A stretch of DNA of 64,000 nucleotides, taken from positions 6,087 through 70,086 of the forward strand of contig NZ_LMMT01000021.1 of assembly GCF_001422365.1 (NCBI RefSeq), in the 5' to 3' direction. Below, in pieces: positions 23,691 to 32,048 of the stretch. The notes beneath the pieces were generated by a model. It was not told the DNA's origin. It was given only the letters and a program-made list of their open reading frames with translations, and made no database searches. This DNA is from Pseudorhodoferax sp. Leaf265 (GTDB lineage: Bacteria > Pseudomonadota > Gammaproteobacteria > Burkholderiales > Burkholderiaceae_C). The position numbers and the translations under genes were made by a program. The first letter of the stretch is position 1. Every line of letters begins with the position of its first letter.

Positions 23691-24194
23691 TCACGCGCCG
23701 TCCTCTGGCTGTTCGCCGACCAAAGCTTGGTTGACCAGGGTGCGCAAGGCTTCCAGCACCGCCAGCTCCACGGCATCCAGGTTGCGGGGCCTGCTGTCGA
23801 GCACGCACAGCGTTCCGACACGCTCACCGCCCGGTGCGCTGAGCGGCGCGCCGGCATAGAAGCGGACATGGGGGGCGCCGGTCACCAGCGGGTTGTCGGC
23901 GAAGCGGGCGTCCAGCAGCGCATCCTCGACGACGAAGGTGCCGGGTTGGAGGATGGCGTGCGCGCAGAAGGAGATGTCGCGGGCGGTCTGTGCCGCCGCC
24001 ATGCCGATCCGCGACTTGAACCATTGGCGGTCGCCGTCGACGAGGCTGACCAGTGCGATCGGCATGTCCATCTGCTCGGCCGCGAAGCGCACGATGCGGT
24101 CGAAGCGCTCCTCGGGCGGGGTGTCCAGCACCAGCAGCGCCCGCAGGGCGCGCAGGCGGGCATCTTCGTCGGCGGGCAGCGGTGCAGATGGCAT
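23691..24194 (-). CDS. GAF domain protein
   Basis: The 167-residue protein is essentially one GAF domain: RLRALRALLVLDTPPEERFDRIVRFAAEQ, then ALVSLVDGDRQWFKSRIGM, RDISFCAHAIL, VVEDALLDARFADNPLV, FYAGAPL and GTLCVLD. These are standard signatures of the GAF family found fused to kinases and cyclases, here without an output domain. It presumably binds a small molecule or acts through a partner. ATG 24194 is the first start giving the family N-terminus. The next gene downstream is a lone receiver domain, suggesting a pair. Confidence 0.82.
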   Translation of the reverse strand: MPSAPLPADEDARLRALRALLVLDTPPEERFDRIVRFAAEQMDMPIALVSLVDGDRQWFKSRIGMAAAQTARDISFCAHAILQPGTFVVEDALLDARFADNPLVTGAPHVRFYAGAPLSAPGGERVGTLCVLDSRPRNLDAVELAVLEALRTLVNQALVGEQPEDGA

Positions 24195-24253
24195 GTCAGG
24201 CGCCGAGCGTAGCCGCAGCGCAGCACGCGGCATGTCGGACGCGGCCGACGATG

Positions 24254-24526
24254 TCAGACTTTGCCACCGCCCGCCTCGCGCCGCTGTTCGCGCAGCATGA
24301 ACAGGTACAGGCTTTCGACCTTCTCGCGCGCCCAGGGCGTCTTGCGCAGGACCTTCAGGCTCGACGAGATGCTCGGCTCGCTCGAGAAGCAGCGCAGTGC
24401 GATGCGGTCGGCCAGTCCCGGCCAGCCGTAGTGGGCCACGAGCTCGGTCAGGATGCGTTCCAGCGTGAGGCCGTGCAGCGGGTTGCGCGGTTGCGCGGGT
24501 GGGGGCTTGGGGTGGGCGTCGTTCAC
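24254..24526 (-). CDS. VF530 (DUF2132) family DNA-binding-like protein
   Basis: About 90 residues from a GTG at 24526. The core (NPLHGLTLERILTELVAHYGW, then ADRIALRCFSSEPSISSSLKVLRKTPWAREKVESLYL) is the full VF530/DUF2132 signature, a small helical family whose structure resembles a SAP-like DNA-binding fold. Function is not established. The gene is monocistronic, convergent with nothing and divergent from the hydroxylase gene at 24620. The start codon is uncertain because the frame remains open upstream; the GTG gives the usual family length. Confidence 0.82.
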   Translation of the reverse strand: MNDAHPKPPPAQPRNPLHGLTLERILTELVAHYGWPGLADRIALRCFSSEPSISSSLKVLRKTPWAREKVESLYLFMLREQRREAGGGKV

Positions 24527-24619
24527 GTGGCGATGCTGCCACAGCCGGCCGCGGGTTTGCCTGCCTCGCCGCGCGGCCGTGCGCGGGCGCACAATCCCGG
24601 CCGGCCGAGGCCCCACGCC

Positions 24620-25552
24620 ATGAACACCATCGAGAAGATCCTGCTGTTCGGCGCCGCACCCGCGGTGCTGCTGTTGTCGCTGCTGGAGGGCGTGGTGCTG
24701 TCGCGCCGCGGGCACTACGACTGGCGGGCCTACGGCATCTCGCTGTTCGACTACGCGGGACGCATCGCGCTGACCGTGTTCGTGCCGTTCACGGTCGCTG
24801 CGCCGCTGGTGCGCTGGGTCGAGCAGCACCGGCTGGCCACGGTCCCGGTGGATTCGGTCGGCATGGCGCTGCTGCTCTTCCTGCTGCTGGAGTTCTTCTA
24901 CTACTGGCTGCACCGCGCCGGCCACCGGGTGCGCTGGTTCTGGTGCAACCATGCCGTGCACCACACCCCCAACCAGCTGAACCTGGGCGCCTCGCTGCGC
25001 ATCGGCATGTTCGGCAAGCTGACCGGCAACGTCGTGTTCCTGCTGCCCATGGTCTGGCTCGGCTTCGACCTGCGGCTGGTGCTGGCCGCGCTGACGCTGA
25101 ACCTGCTCTACCAGTTCTGGCCGCACGCCACCTGGATTCCGAAGCTGGGCTGGCTGGAGTATTGGCTCAACACACCCTCAGCCCACCGCGTGCACCACGC
25201 GGCCAACCTTGAGTACCTGGATGCCAACTATGGCGGCGTGCTGATCGTGTTCGACCGGCTGTTCGGCACCTATGTCGCCGAGCGCGAGGACCTGCCCTGC
25301 CGCTACGGCCTGGTGCACCCCATGACCAGCCGCAACCCGTTCACCGTGGAGCTGGCGCAGTGGATCGCGCTGGCGCGCGACCTGGCCAAGGTGCGCAGCC
25401 TGCGCGCGCTGCTGGGCCATCTGGCCATGCCGCCGGGCTGGTCGCCGACCGGCGCGCACGAGACCACCGAGGCGCTGCGCGCGCAGGCCGCCGGCGCCGC
25501 GGGCGCGCCGCTCAGCGCGCCCCGAACGCCGCGCCTGCGAACAGATCCTTGA
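24620..25552 (+). CDS. Sterol desaturase/fatty acid hydroxylase superfamily membrane protein
   Basis: This 310-residue membrane protein has four to five hydrophobic segments and the three histidine clusters that hold the di-iron centre: HRAGH (near 97), NHAVHH (near 113) and SAHRVHH (near 190). The family uses oxygen to hydroxylate or desaturate lipids, sterol-like compounds or carotenoids. It starts with ATG 24620 (MNTIEKILLFG) and its end overlaps the 3' end of the Old Yellow Enzyme gene on the other strand by 41 bp. Substrate cannot be inferred. Confidence 0.88.
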   Translation: MNTIEKILLFGAAPAVLLLSLLEGVVLSRRGHYDWRAYGISLFDYAGRIALTVFVPFTVAAPLVRWVEQHRLATVPVDSVGMALLLFLLLEFFYYWLHRAGHRVRWFWCNHAVHHTPNQLNLGASLRIGMFGKLTGNVVFLLPMVWLGFDLRLVLAALTLNLLYQFWPHATWIPKLGWLEYWLNTPSAHRVHHAANLEYLDANYGGVLIVFDRLFGTYVAEREDLPCRYGLVHPMTSRNPFTVELAQWIALARDLAKVRSLRALLGHLAMPPGWSPTGAHETTEALRAQAAGAAGAPLSAPRTPRLRTDP

Positions 25553-26627
25553 ATTCCCGCGGCTGCGAGCGCCAGTACTGGCGCGGGGCCACCACCTGGG
25601 CGCCCAGCTTCGCCGCGGCATGCCAGGGCCAGTGCGGGTCGTACAGCACCGTGCGCGCGATGGCCACGGCGTCGGCCCGGCCCTCGGCGACGATGGCCTC
25701 GGCCTGCTCGGGCTCGGTGATGAGGCCCACGGCGATGGTCGGCAGGCCGACCTCGGCCTTCAGGCGTTCGGCGAACGGCACCTGGTAGAGCGGCCCCAGT
25801 GCGATGGCCTGCTGCGGCGAGACGCCGCCCGAGGACACATGGATGGCCGCGCAGCCGCGCGCCTGGAGGGCCTGCGCCAGCGCCACGGTGCTTTCCACAT
25901 CCCAGCCGCCCGGCACCCAGTCGGTGGCCGAGACGCGCACCCAGACCGGCTGGCCGGGCGTGAAGGCCTCGCGCACGGCGTCGAACACCTCGAGCACGAA
26001 GCGCATGCGGTTGTCCAGGCTGCCGCCGTAGGCGTCCGTGCGCTGGTTGGACAGCGGCGACAGAAACTGGTGCAGCAGGTAGCCGTGCGCGGCGTGCAGC
26101 TCGATGCCGTCCAGTCCCAGACGGGCGGCACGGCGGGCCGCCGCCGCGAAGGCCTCGCGCACGCGGCGCAGCCCGGCGGCATCGAGCGCGCGTGGGGCTT
26201 CCTCGCCCGGCGCGTGCGGCAGCGCGGAGGCCGAGACGCCTTGCCAGCCGCCGGGCGCGGTCGAGCGCACCTGGGCGCCGCCGTCCCAGGGCGCGCGGCT
26301 GGAGGCCTTGCGGCCCGCATGGCCGAGCTGGATCGCCACCGGCATGGGCGAGTGCGCGCGCAGCGCGGCCAGCACGCGCGCCAGGCCGGCTTGGTTGGCA
26401 TCCGAATACAGCCCCAGGTCGGCTGCGCTGATGCGGCCTTCGGCTTCGACGGCCGTGGCTTCCAGGACCAACAGCCCTGCGCCCGACAGCGCGAGCCGGC
26501 CCAGGTGGATCAGGTGCCAGTCGCCCGGCGTGCCTTCGCTGGCCGAGTACTGGCACATGGGGGCGATCACGATGCGGTTGGCCAGCCGGAGCGGGCCGAT
26601 CTGCAGGGGCTGGAAGAGCTGGCTCAT
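25512..26627 (-). CDS. NADH:flavin oxidoreductase, Old Yellow Enzyme (YqjM/XenA class)
   Basis: This 371-residue TIM-barrel flavoenzyme carries the class II OYE features: LANRIVIAPMCQYSA with the redox-tuning Cys25, WHLIHLG, QLGHAGRKA, the substrate-binding pair in HAAHGYLLHQF, SNQRTDAYGGS, and IAVGLI for FMN phosphate. Such enzymes reduce activated C=C bonds (enones, nitro compounds). ATG 26627 overlaps the stop codon of the GntR gene (ATGA), so regulator and enzyme are one transcript. No signal peptide. Physiological substrate unknown. Confidence 0.92.
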   Translation of the reverse strand: MSQLFQPLQIGPLRLANRIVIAPMCQYSASEGTPGDWHLIHLGRLALSGAGLLVLEATAVEAEGRISAADLGLYSDANQAGLARVLAALRAHSPMPVAIQLGHAGRKASSRAPWDGGAQVRSTAPGGWQGVSASALPHAPGEEAPRALDAAGLRRVREAFAAAARRAARLGLDGIELHAAHGYLLHQFLSPLSNQRTDAYGGSLDNRMRFVLEVFDAVREAFTPGQPVWVRVSATDWVPGGWDVESTVALAQALQARGCAAIHVSSGGVSPQQAIALGPLYQVPFAERLKAEVGLPTIAVGLITEPEQAEAIVAEGRADAVAIARTVLYDPHWPWHAAAKLGAQVVAPRQYWRSQPREFKDLFAGAAFGAR

Positions 26628-27316
26628 GGGGGTACGGTGGCGGTATCGGGGGCGGATGTGCGCGGCGCGGTGATGCCCGCGATGGTGCGCAGGATGTGGG
26701 CACGCACCAGGGTTTCGACGCCATCGGCATCGCCGGCCTTGAGCGCCGCGAGGATCTCGCGGTGCACGTCCTGCACGTAGTCGACCGAGGGGCGGGCCTC
26801 CATCCAGATGCGCATGAGCGGCTCGATCACCGAATGCAGCGCCGAAATCTGGTGCATCAGCCGCGGTGCGTCGCTGACGGCGCACAGGCGTTCGTGGAAC
26901 TGCCGGTGCACCGTGATCCAGTCCGAGGTGTGGGCCGCGCTGCGCTGCATCTTGGCCAGCAGTTGCTCGAGGTCGTGGATGTCGTCCGCGCTCACGCGCC
27001 GCGCCGCCATGGCTGCGGCCAGGCCCTCCAGCACGGCGCGCATCTCGAAGACCTCGCGCACTTCCTTCTCGGTGAGGTCGCGCACCACGGCGCCGCGGTT
27101 GGGCCGCATCACGATCAGGCCCTCGGCGGCCAGCCGGTTCAAGGCCTCGCGCACGGGCATGCGGCTCATGCCCAGCGCGCTGGCGATCTCCTCGGGAACC
27201 AGGCGCGAACCGGGCCGCTGCAGCCCCATGCGGATGGCATGGCGGATGTGCTGGTAGGCCTCCTCCTGGGCGGTCGAGTGCGGGGATTCGAACGAGGAAG
27301 AGTGTTGCATCAGCAT
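26624..27316 (-). CDS. GntR-family regulator, FCD subfamily
   Basis: This 230-residue regulator has an N-terminal winged helix (AYQHIRHAIRMGLQRPGSRL, ALGMSRMPVREALNRLAAEGL) and a C-terminal FCD helical domain with metal/ligand histidines (HRQFHERL near 140 and VHREILAAL near 195). FCD regulators respond to carboxylic acids and usually repress nearby catabolic genes. Two ATGs, 27316 and 27310, fit equally. It is translationally coupled to the OYE gene and diverges from the Bug receptor at 27652, with a TTGGATCCAA palindrome between, so it probably controls both. Confidence 0.88.
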   Translation of the reverse strand: MLMQHSSSFESPHSTAQEEAYQHIRHAIRMGLQRPGSRLVPEEIASALGMSRMPVREALNRLAAEGLIVMRPNRGAVVRDLTEKEVREVFEMRAVLEGLAAAMAARRVSADDIHDLEQLLAKMQRSAAHTSDWITVHRQFHERLCAVSDAPRLMHQISALHSVIEPLMRIWMEARPSVDYVQDVHREILAALKAGDADGVETLVRAHILRTIAGITAPRTSAPDTATVPP

Positions 27317-27651
27317 CAAGGAAGCAGGGGATTTGCACGGCCGGCCGCGCGATTCTAGGGGTGGGGCTGTCCGTGCGCTGGTCGAGGCTGCCCTGCTGCG
27401 GTGCACGGGCAGCCGGTGCAGGTACCGGTTCGGTGCATGGGCTGCGCACGCCTGGGCGCTGTCACAGGGACAAGGGGCGCCGTCCGTCGCCAGCGATTCC
27501 ATCGAGACTGGCCTGGCAATTGCTTGGGAGGGTGCGTCCTACAAGTTGGATCCAAATATCCAAAGATCCAGAAAATTGCGGGATACTCGCGGCGGCCTTG
27601 GGTTCGCGGCCGCCAGACCAGACCTTCATTCGTCAGACGGGGATTCCTTCC
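27317..27651. other. Divergent intergenic region, 335 bp
   Basis: No gene is supported here. The left half is GC-rich without recognisable signals. The right part, near 27510-27590, is AT-richer and carries the palindrome listed separately; the Bug gene start follows at 27652. Promoters for both the GntR/OYE and the Bug/gamma-glutamyltransferase transcripts should lie here. Confidence 0.6.
27546..27569. promoter_or_regulatory. Palindromic operator candidate for the GntR regulator
   Basis: TTGGATCCAA (27546-27555) is a perfect 10-bp palindrome, followed by ATATCCAAAGATCC, which repeats the ATCCAA half. FCD-type GntR regulators usually bind short palindromes of this kind. It lies about 100 bp before the Bug start and 230 bp before the GntR start. 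Confidence 0.5.
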
Positions 27652-28632
27652 ATGATTCTTGAGTCGTTGCGCACGTCCATCCTGGCGGCCGTGGTCCTGG
27701 CAGTGGGCAGCGCCAGCGCGCAAACGCCCGCGCCGGCCTGGCCCACCAAGCCGGTCCGCATCGTGGTGCCGTTCTCGGCCGGGGCCGCCACGGACCTCAT
27801 CAGCCGGCAACTCGGCACTGGCCTGGCCAAGGCCCTGGGCCAGGCCTTCGTCGTCGAGAACAAGCCCGGCGCCGCCGCCATGATCGGCAGCGATGCGGCG
27901 GCCCGCGCGCCCGGCGACGGCTACACGCTGCTCATGAGCGGCCCGGCCTCGATGGTGACCAACCGCTTCCTCTACAAGAAGCTCAGCTACGACCCCGATG
28001 CGTTCGCGAAGGTGGCGGTGGTCGCCATCACGCCCAACGTGCTGCTGTCGCACCCCTCGCTGCCGTTCAAGACCGTGCCCGAGATGGTGGCCTACGCCAA
28101 GGCCAACCCCGGCAAGCTGACCTATGCCTCGTTCGGTGCGGGCACCACCTCGCACATGGCCGGCGAGATGCTGCGCCAGCAGGCCGGCATCGACATCGTG
28201 CACGTGCCCTACAAGGGCGCGGGCGAGGCCATCCCGGCGCTGCTGTCAGGGCAGGTGGCCATGTACTTCGACACCATCATGACCGCGCTGCCGCAGGTCA
28301 AGGCCGGCAAGCTGAACCCGCTGGGCGTGTCCAGCGCCACGCGGTCGGCGATGGCGCCGGAGATTCCCACCATTGCCGAGCAGGGTTACCCGGGCTACGA
28401 CATCGCGCCCTGGTACGGCATCGTCGCCAGCCCAGGCACGCCGCAGCCCATCGTGGCCCGCCTGAACGCCGAGATCAACAAGCTGCTGCAGGATGCCGCC
28501 TTCCGCGACAGCCTGGCCGCCACCGGCGCAGAGCCGCGCGGCGGCTCCGTCGCCGATTTCGAGGCCTTCGTGCGCAACGAGGTGCCGCGCACCGAGAAGC
28601 TGGTGCAGCAGTCCGGCATCACCATGCAGTAG
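27652..28632 (+). CDS. Bug/TctC-family periplasmic solute receptor
   Basis: This 326-residue receptor has a signal peptide (cleavage near ASA-QTP) and the Bug signature PTKPVRIVVPFSAGAATD, then VVENKPGAAAM, IVHVPYKGAGEA and APWYGIVASPGTP. It probably captures a carboxylate-type ligand in the periplasm. The gamma-glutamyltransferase-family gene follows 30 bp downstream, suggesting the ligand could be an amide or gamma-glutamyl compound; this is only an inference from proximity. The GntR gene is divergent. Confidence 0.9.
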   Translation: MILESLRTSILAAVVLAVGSASAQTPAPAWPTKPVRIVVPFSAGAATDLISRQLGTGLAKALGQAFVVENKPGAAAMIGSDAAARAPGDGYTLLMSGPASMVTNRFLYKKLSYDPDAFAKVAVVAITPNVLLSHPSLPFKTVPEMVAYAKANPGKLTYASFGAGTTSHMAGEMLRQQAGIDIVHVPYKGAGEAIPALLSGQVAMYFDTIMTALPQVKAGKLNPLGVSSATRSAMAPEIPTIAEQGYPGYDIAPWYGIVASPGTPQPIVARLNAEINKLLQDAAFRDSLAATGAEPRGGSVADFEAFVRNEVPRTEKLVQQSGITMQ

Positions 28633-28662
28633 CAGCACACCGCCTCCCTTCCACCCCACACC

Positions 28663-30258
28663 ATGCCCATGCCCGATTTCGACTGGTCCTTTCCCTACCG
28701 TTCGCAAAAGATGCCGCTGCTCGCGGCCAACGCCGTCAGCACCAGCCAGCCGCTGGCCGCGCAGGCCGGCCTGCAGATGCTGCGCGAAGGCGGCAACGCC
28801 ATCGACGCGGCGATCGCCACCGCCATCACGCTGACGGTGGTGGAGCCGGTCATGAACGGCATCGGCGGCGACCTGTTCGCCCAGGTCTGGCACGAAGGAA
28901 GGCTTTACGGTCTCAACGCCAGCGGCCGCGCGCCGGCGCGCTGGACGCCGGCGCATTTCGCGGGCCGCAGCGCCATGCCCAAGGTCGGCTGGGACACCGT
29001 CACGGTGCCGGGCCAGGTGGCGGGCTGGCGAGCGCTGTCCGAGCGCTTCGGCAAGCTGCCGTTCGCGCAGCTGTTCGCGCCCGCCGTCGCCTACGCGGCA
29101 GACGGCTTCCTGGTCTCGCCGCAGATCGCACGGCAATGGGCGGCGCAGGTGCCGGTGCTCCTGGAGCAGCCTGGCTTTTCTGACACCTTCCTCGTCGAGG
29201 GCCGCGCGCCGCGCGCGGGCGAGCGCTGGCGCTGCCCCGACCAGGCACGCACGCTGGGCGAGATCGCGGCGACGGGCGGCCGCAGCTTCTACGAGGGCAC
29301 GTTGGCCGAGCGCATCGTGGACCATGCGCGCAAGACCGGCGGCGTCCTCGCTGCGCAAGACCTCGCACAGCACCAGGTGGCCTGGGTCGAGCCCATCGCC
29401 CAGGCCTTCCGCGGCCATGTTCTGCACGAGCTGCCACCCAACGGCCAGGGCATCGCGGCGCTGGTCGCGCTGGGCATCGTCGAGCGCTTCGACGTGGAGG
29501 CCATGGGCCTGGACAGCCCGGACTTCTACCACCTGGCCATCGAGGCCATGAAGCTGGCCTTCGCCGACCTGCACGCCCATGTGGCCGACCCGGCCCACAT
29601 GCAGGTGCCGCCAGCGGCGCTGCTGGACCCGCAGTACCTCGCGTCGCGCGCCGCGCTGATCCACATGGACCGCTCCTCGGTGCCCATGGCCGGCGTGCCC
29701 AAGCCGGGCGGCACCGTCTACCTCGCGGCGGCCGATGCGGGCGGTTCCATGGTGTCCTTCATCCAGTCCAATTACCGCGGCTTCGGCTCGGGCGTGGTGG
29801 TGCCCGGCACCGGCATCGCGCTGCACAACCGTGGCGAGAGCTTCAGCCTGCAGGCCGGCCATCCCAACTGCGTGGCGCCGGGCAAGCAGCCCATGCACAC
29901 CATCATCCCGGGCTTCGTGACGCAAGGCGGCCAGCCGCTGATGGCCTTCGGCGTGATGGGCGGTTCCATGCAGGCGCAGGGCCATCTGCAGATGCTGATG
30001 CGGCTGGCGGCCTTCCGCCAGAACCCGCAGGCCATGAGCGACGCGCCGCGCTTCCGTGTCGAGAACGGCCCGGTCGTCAATGTCGAGGCCCATCTGCCAG
30101 GCGCCGTGGCGCAGGAACTGCGCGCGCGCGGCCACGACGTGCAGGTGGCCCCCGGCGACAGCCTGGAGTTCGGCTCGGCCCAGCTGATCCACCGCGTGGA
30201 CGGCGGCTACCTGGCGGCCAGCGACTCGCGCCGCGACGGCCAGGCCGTGGGTTTCTAG
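28663..30258 (+). CDS. Gamma-glutamyltransferase-family Ntn hydrolase
   Basis: This 531-residue protein matches the gamma-glutamyltransferase family: ANAVSTSQPLAAQAGLQMLREGGNAIDAAIA at the N-terminus, NGIGGDLFAQVW, WDTVTVPGQVAGW, and a C-terminal subunit beginning near GGTVYLAAADAGGSMVSFIQ, where the Thr is the expected autocleavage nucleophile, and PMHTIIPGF. It lacks a signal peptide, so it is cytoplasmic, unlike classical GGT. Such homologues include cephalosporin acylases and enzymes acting on other gamma-linked amides. It probably processes the compound captured by the Bug protein encoded just upstream. The end overlaps the rhodanese gene on the other strand by four bases. Confidence 0.87.
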   Translation: MPMPDFDWSFPYRSQKMPLLAANAVSTSQPLAAQAGLQMLREGGNAIDAAIATAITLTVVEPVMNGIGGDLFAQVWHEGRLYGLNASGRAPARWTPAHFAGRSAMPKVGWDTVTVPGQVAGWRALSERFGKLPFAQLFAPAVAYAADGFLVSPQIARQWAAQVPVLLEQPGFSDTFLVEGRAPRAGERWRCPDQARTLGEIAATGGRSFYEGTLAERIVDHARKTGGVLAAQDLAQHQVAWVEPIAQAFRGHVLHELPPNGQGIAALVALGIVERFDVEAMGLDSPDFYHLAIEAMKLAFADLHAHVADPAHMQVPPAALLDPQYLASRAALIHMDRSSVPMAGVPKPGGTVYLAAADAGGSMVSFIQSNYRGFGSGVVVPGTGIALHNRGESFSLQAGHPNCVAPGKQPMHTIIPGFVTQGGQPLMAFGVMGGSMQAQGHLQMLMRLAAFRQNPQAMSDAPRFRVENGPVVNVEAHLPGAVAQELRARGHDVQVAPGDSLEFGSAQLIHRVDGGYLAASDSRRDGQAVGF

Positions 30259-31850
30259 AGCACCTTGAACAGGTGCGTGCCGTCGCGCGCGAGCTGCGCG
30301 ACGAGGCCGAACTCCCAGTCGAGGTAGCCCTGCATGGCCGCGCGCGGCGCGTCCGTGCCTTCGTAGGGACGGCGGTAGCGGTCGGTGCGCGGCGTGGCCA
30401 GGCGCGGCTCGCCGGGCTCCAGGGGCAGGCCGGCGGCGGCCCAGGCCGCCGTGCCGCCTGCGAGCACCAGCACACGGCTGGCCTGCCGTCCGCGTGCGTC
30501 GAGCAGGCTGCGCAGCTCGGGGGCGGCATAGGGGGCCAACGCACCGTCGGCACTGGTCAGAACATACTGCTGCGCTGCCGGCAACCGATCCAGCGCCTGG
30601 CGCAGCTGCGCGCGGATGGCGAACCAGGCGCCCGGGATGTGGCCGCGCACATGGGCCTGGCCCGGGCCCAGGTCGATGACCACGGTGCCCGCCAGCGCAG
30701 CCGCCAGCTGCGCGGCGCCGATCGGTTCGGCGCGCGGCGCCGGTGGCAGCGCGGCAGCCGCGGCGCCGCATTCGGTGAACGGCCCGGCACCGTCGAGCAC
30801 GTGAACCTCCCAGCCCATCTGCGCCAGCCAGGAGCCCGTCATGTTCGCGCGCACGCCGTCGTCGTCCACCACCACGATGCGCGCGCCGCGCACCGGCACG
30901 CTGTGGTCGGTCTCCTGCACGAGCTGGCCGCCCGGCGCGTTCGCGAAGCCCGGCAGGTGGCCGGCGGCGTATTCCTCGGGCGTGCGCACGTCGAAGGCGT
31001 GCAGCGTGCGGCCGGGCTCGGCACGCCACCGGGCGAGCGCCTGCGGCGTGGCGCGGCCCACGCCGGCACGCCGGGCCGTGTCGCTTGCGGCCTGGCGCGC
31101 CTGGGCCAGGCGCTCGGGCGCGACCTGCGCGGGCGCGCGCCGCGCCGCGCCATGGTCCAGCCGCTGGCCGGCCAGCAGCCAGCCGATGGTGCCGTTGCGC
31201 AGCGCGGCCACGGGGTTGGGCACGCCCGCATTGACCAGCGACTGGGTGCCGATGATGCTGCGCGTGCGGCCCGCGCAGTTGACGACGATGGTCGTGGCCG
31301 GGTCGGGCGCGAGCTCGCGGACGCGCAGCACGAGCTCGGCGCCCGGCACGCTGGTCGCGCCCGGGATGCTCATGGTCTGGTACTCGTCGAAGCGGCGCGC
31401 GTCCACCACCACGGCGTCGGCGCCCGCGGCAATCAGCGCCTGCACCTCCTCGGCGGCCAGCGAGGGCGTGTGGCGCTCATGCTCCACGAGTTCGCCGAAT
31501 GACTTGCTCGGCACGTTGACGTCGCGGAACACCTCGCCGCCCGCGGCGATCCACGCGTCCAGGCCACCGGCCAGCGCGTGCACCTGCGTATAGCCCAGCG
31601 CGGCCAGAACGGCCGCGCCGCGCGGCACCAGGTCTTCGCCATCGTGCAAGCCGTACAGCACGATCGGCGTGTCGCGCCGCGGAATGCGGCGCCAGGCCTC
31701 CAGCTCGATGCGCGACAGCGGCAGGTTGGCGGCCCACAACGGGTGCGACTGGGCGAACGGGTCTTCCTCGCGCAGGTCGAGCAGGGCGATCTCGTCGCGC
31801 GCCAGCAGCGCGGCGCGGACTTCGGCGGGTGTCAGTGAAAGCAGGGGCAT
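30255..31850 (-). CDS. Four-domain rhodanese protein with one catalytic cysteine
   Basis: This 531-residue protein is made of four tandem rhodanese domains, at about 1-115, 125-235, 270-370 and 385-500. Only the second keeps a catalytic loop cysteine (NCAGRTRS, Cys192). The first has YGLHDGED, the third VDDDGVRA and the fourth TSADGALA at the equivalent positions, all lacking Cys. Rhodaneses transfer sulfane sulfur; inactive repeats may serve as scaffolds or substrate-binding modules. It has no signal peptide. It stands alone, convergent with the gamma-glutamyltransferase-like gene, and lies next to a region with two sulfur loci but lacks their promoter boxes. Confidence 0.85.
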   Translation of the reverse strand: MPLLSLTPAEVRAALLARDEIALLDLREEDPFAQSHPLWAANLPLSRIELEAWRRIPRRDTPIVLYGLHDGEDLVPRGAAVLAALGYTQVHALAGGLDAWIAAGGEVFRDVNVPSKSFGELVEHERHTPSLAAEEVQALIAAGADAVVVDARRFDEYQTMSIPGATSVPGAELVLRVRELAPDPATTIVVNCAGRTRSIIGTQSLVNAGVPNPVAALRNGTIGWLLAGQRLDHGAARRAPAQVAPERLAQARQAASDTARRAGVGRATPQALARWRAEPGRTLHAFDVRTPEEYAAGHLPGFANAPGGQLVQETDHSVPVRGARIVVVDDDGVRANMTGSWLAQMGWEVHVLDGAGPFTECGAAAAALPPAPRAEPIGAAQLAAALAGTVVIDLGPGQAHVRGHIPGAWFAIRAQLRQALDRLPAAQQYVLTSADGALAPYAAPELRSLLDARGRQASRVLVLAGGTAAWAAAGLPLEPGEPRLATPRTDRYRRPYEGTDAPRAAMQGYLDWEFGLVAQLARDGTHLFKVL

Positions 31851-31904
31851 GCGGCGAGCATAGGCGCGCGCCGCCCATGCGCTTGCGCGGCCAGCGCATC
31901 AGCA

Positions 31905-31923
31905 CATGCGCAAAACGTGCTTG
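31905..31923 (+). repeat. 19-bp repeat flanking the UvrA-like gene, copy 1
   Basis: CATGCGCAAAACGTGCTTG is nearly repeated (16 of 19 bases, same orientation) at 34738-34756, after the UvrA-like gene. Here it carries a dyad AGCAC-N11-GTGCT. It could be an operator in the 198-bp intergenic region shared with the rhodanese gene. Confidence 0.45.
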
Positions 31924-32048
31924 CATTCGGCCGGCACGTTGTGGGCAGCGGTCGGCCGCGGGCATTCGGCCGACAACGCAACGGCGTCGTGCGTGGTGGA
32001 CAGGCACGCCTGTTCGCGCACACTGGTGCCTTCCCTTCGCCACCAAGG

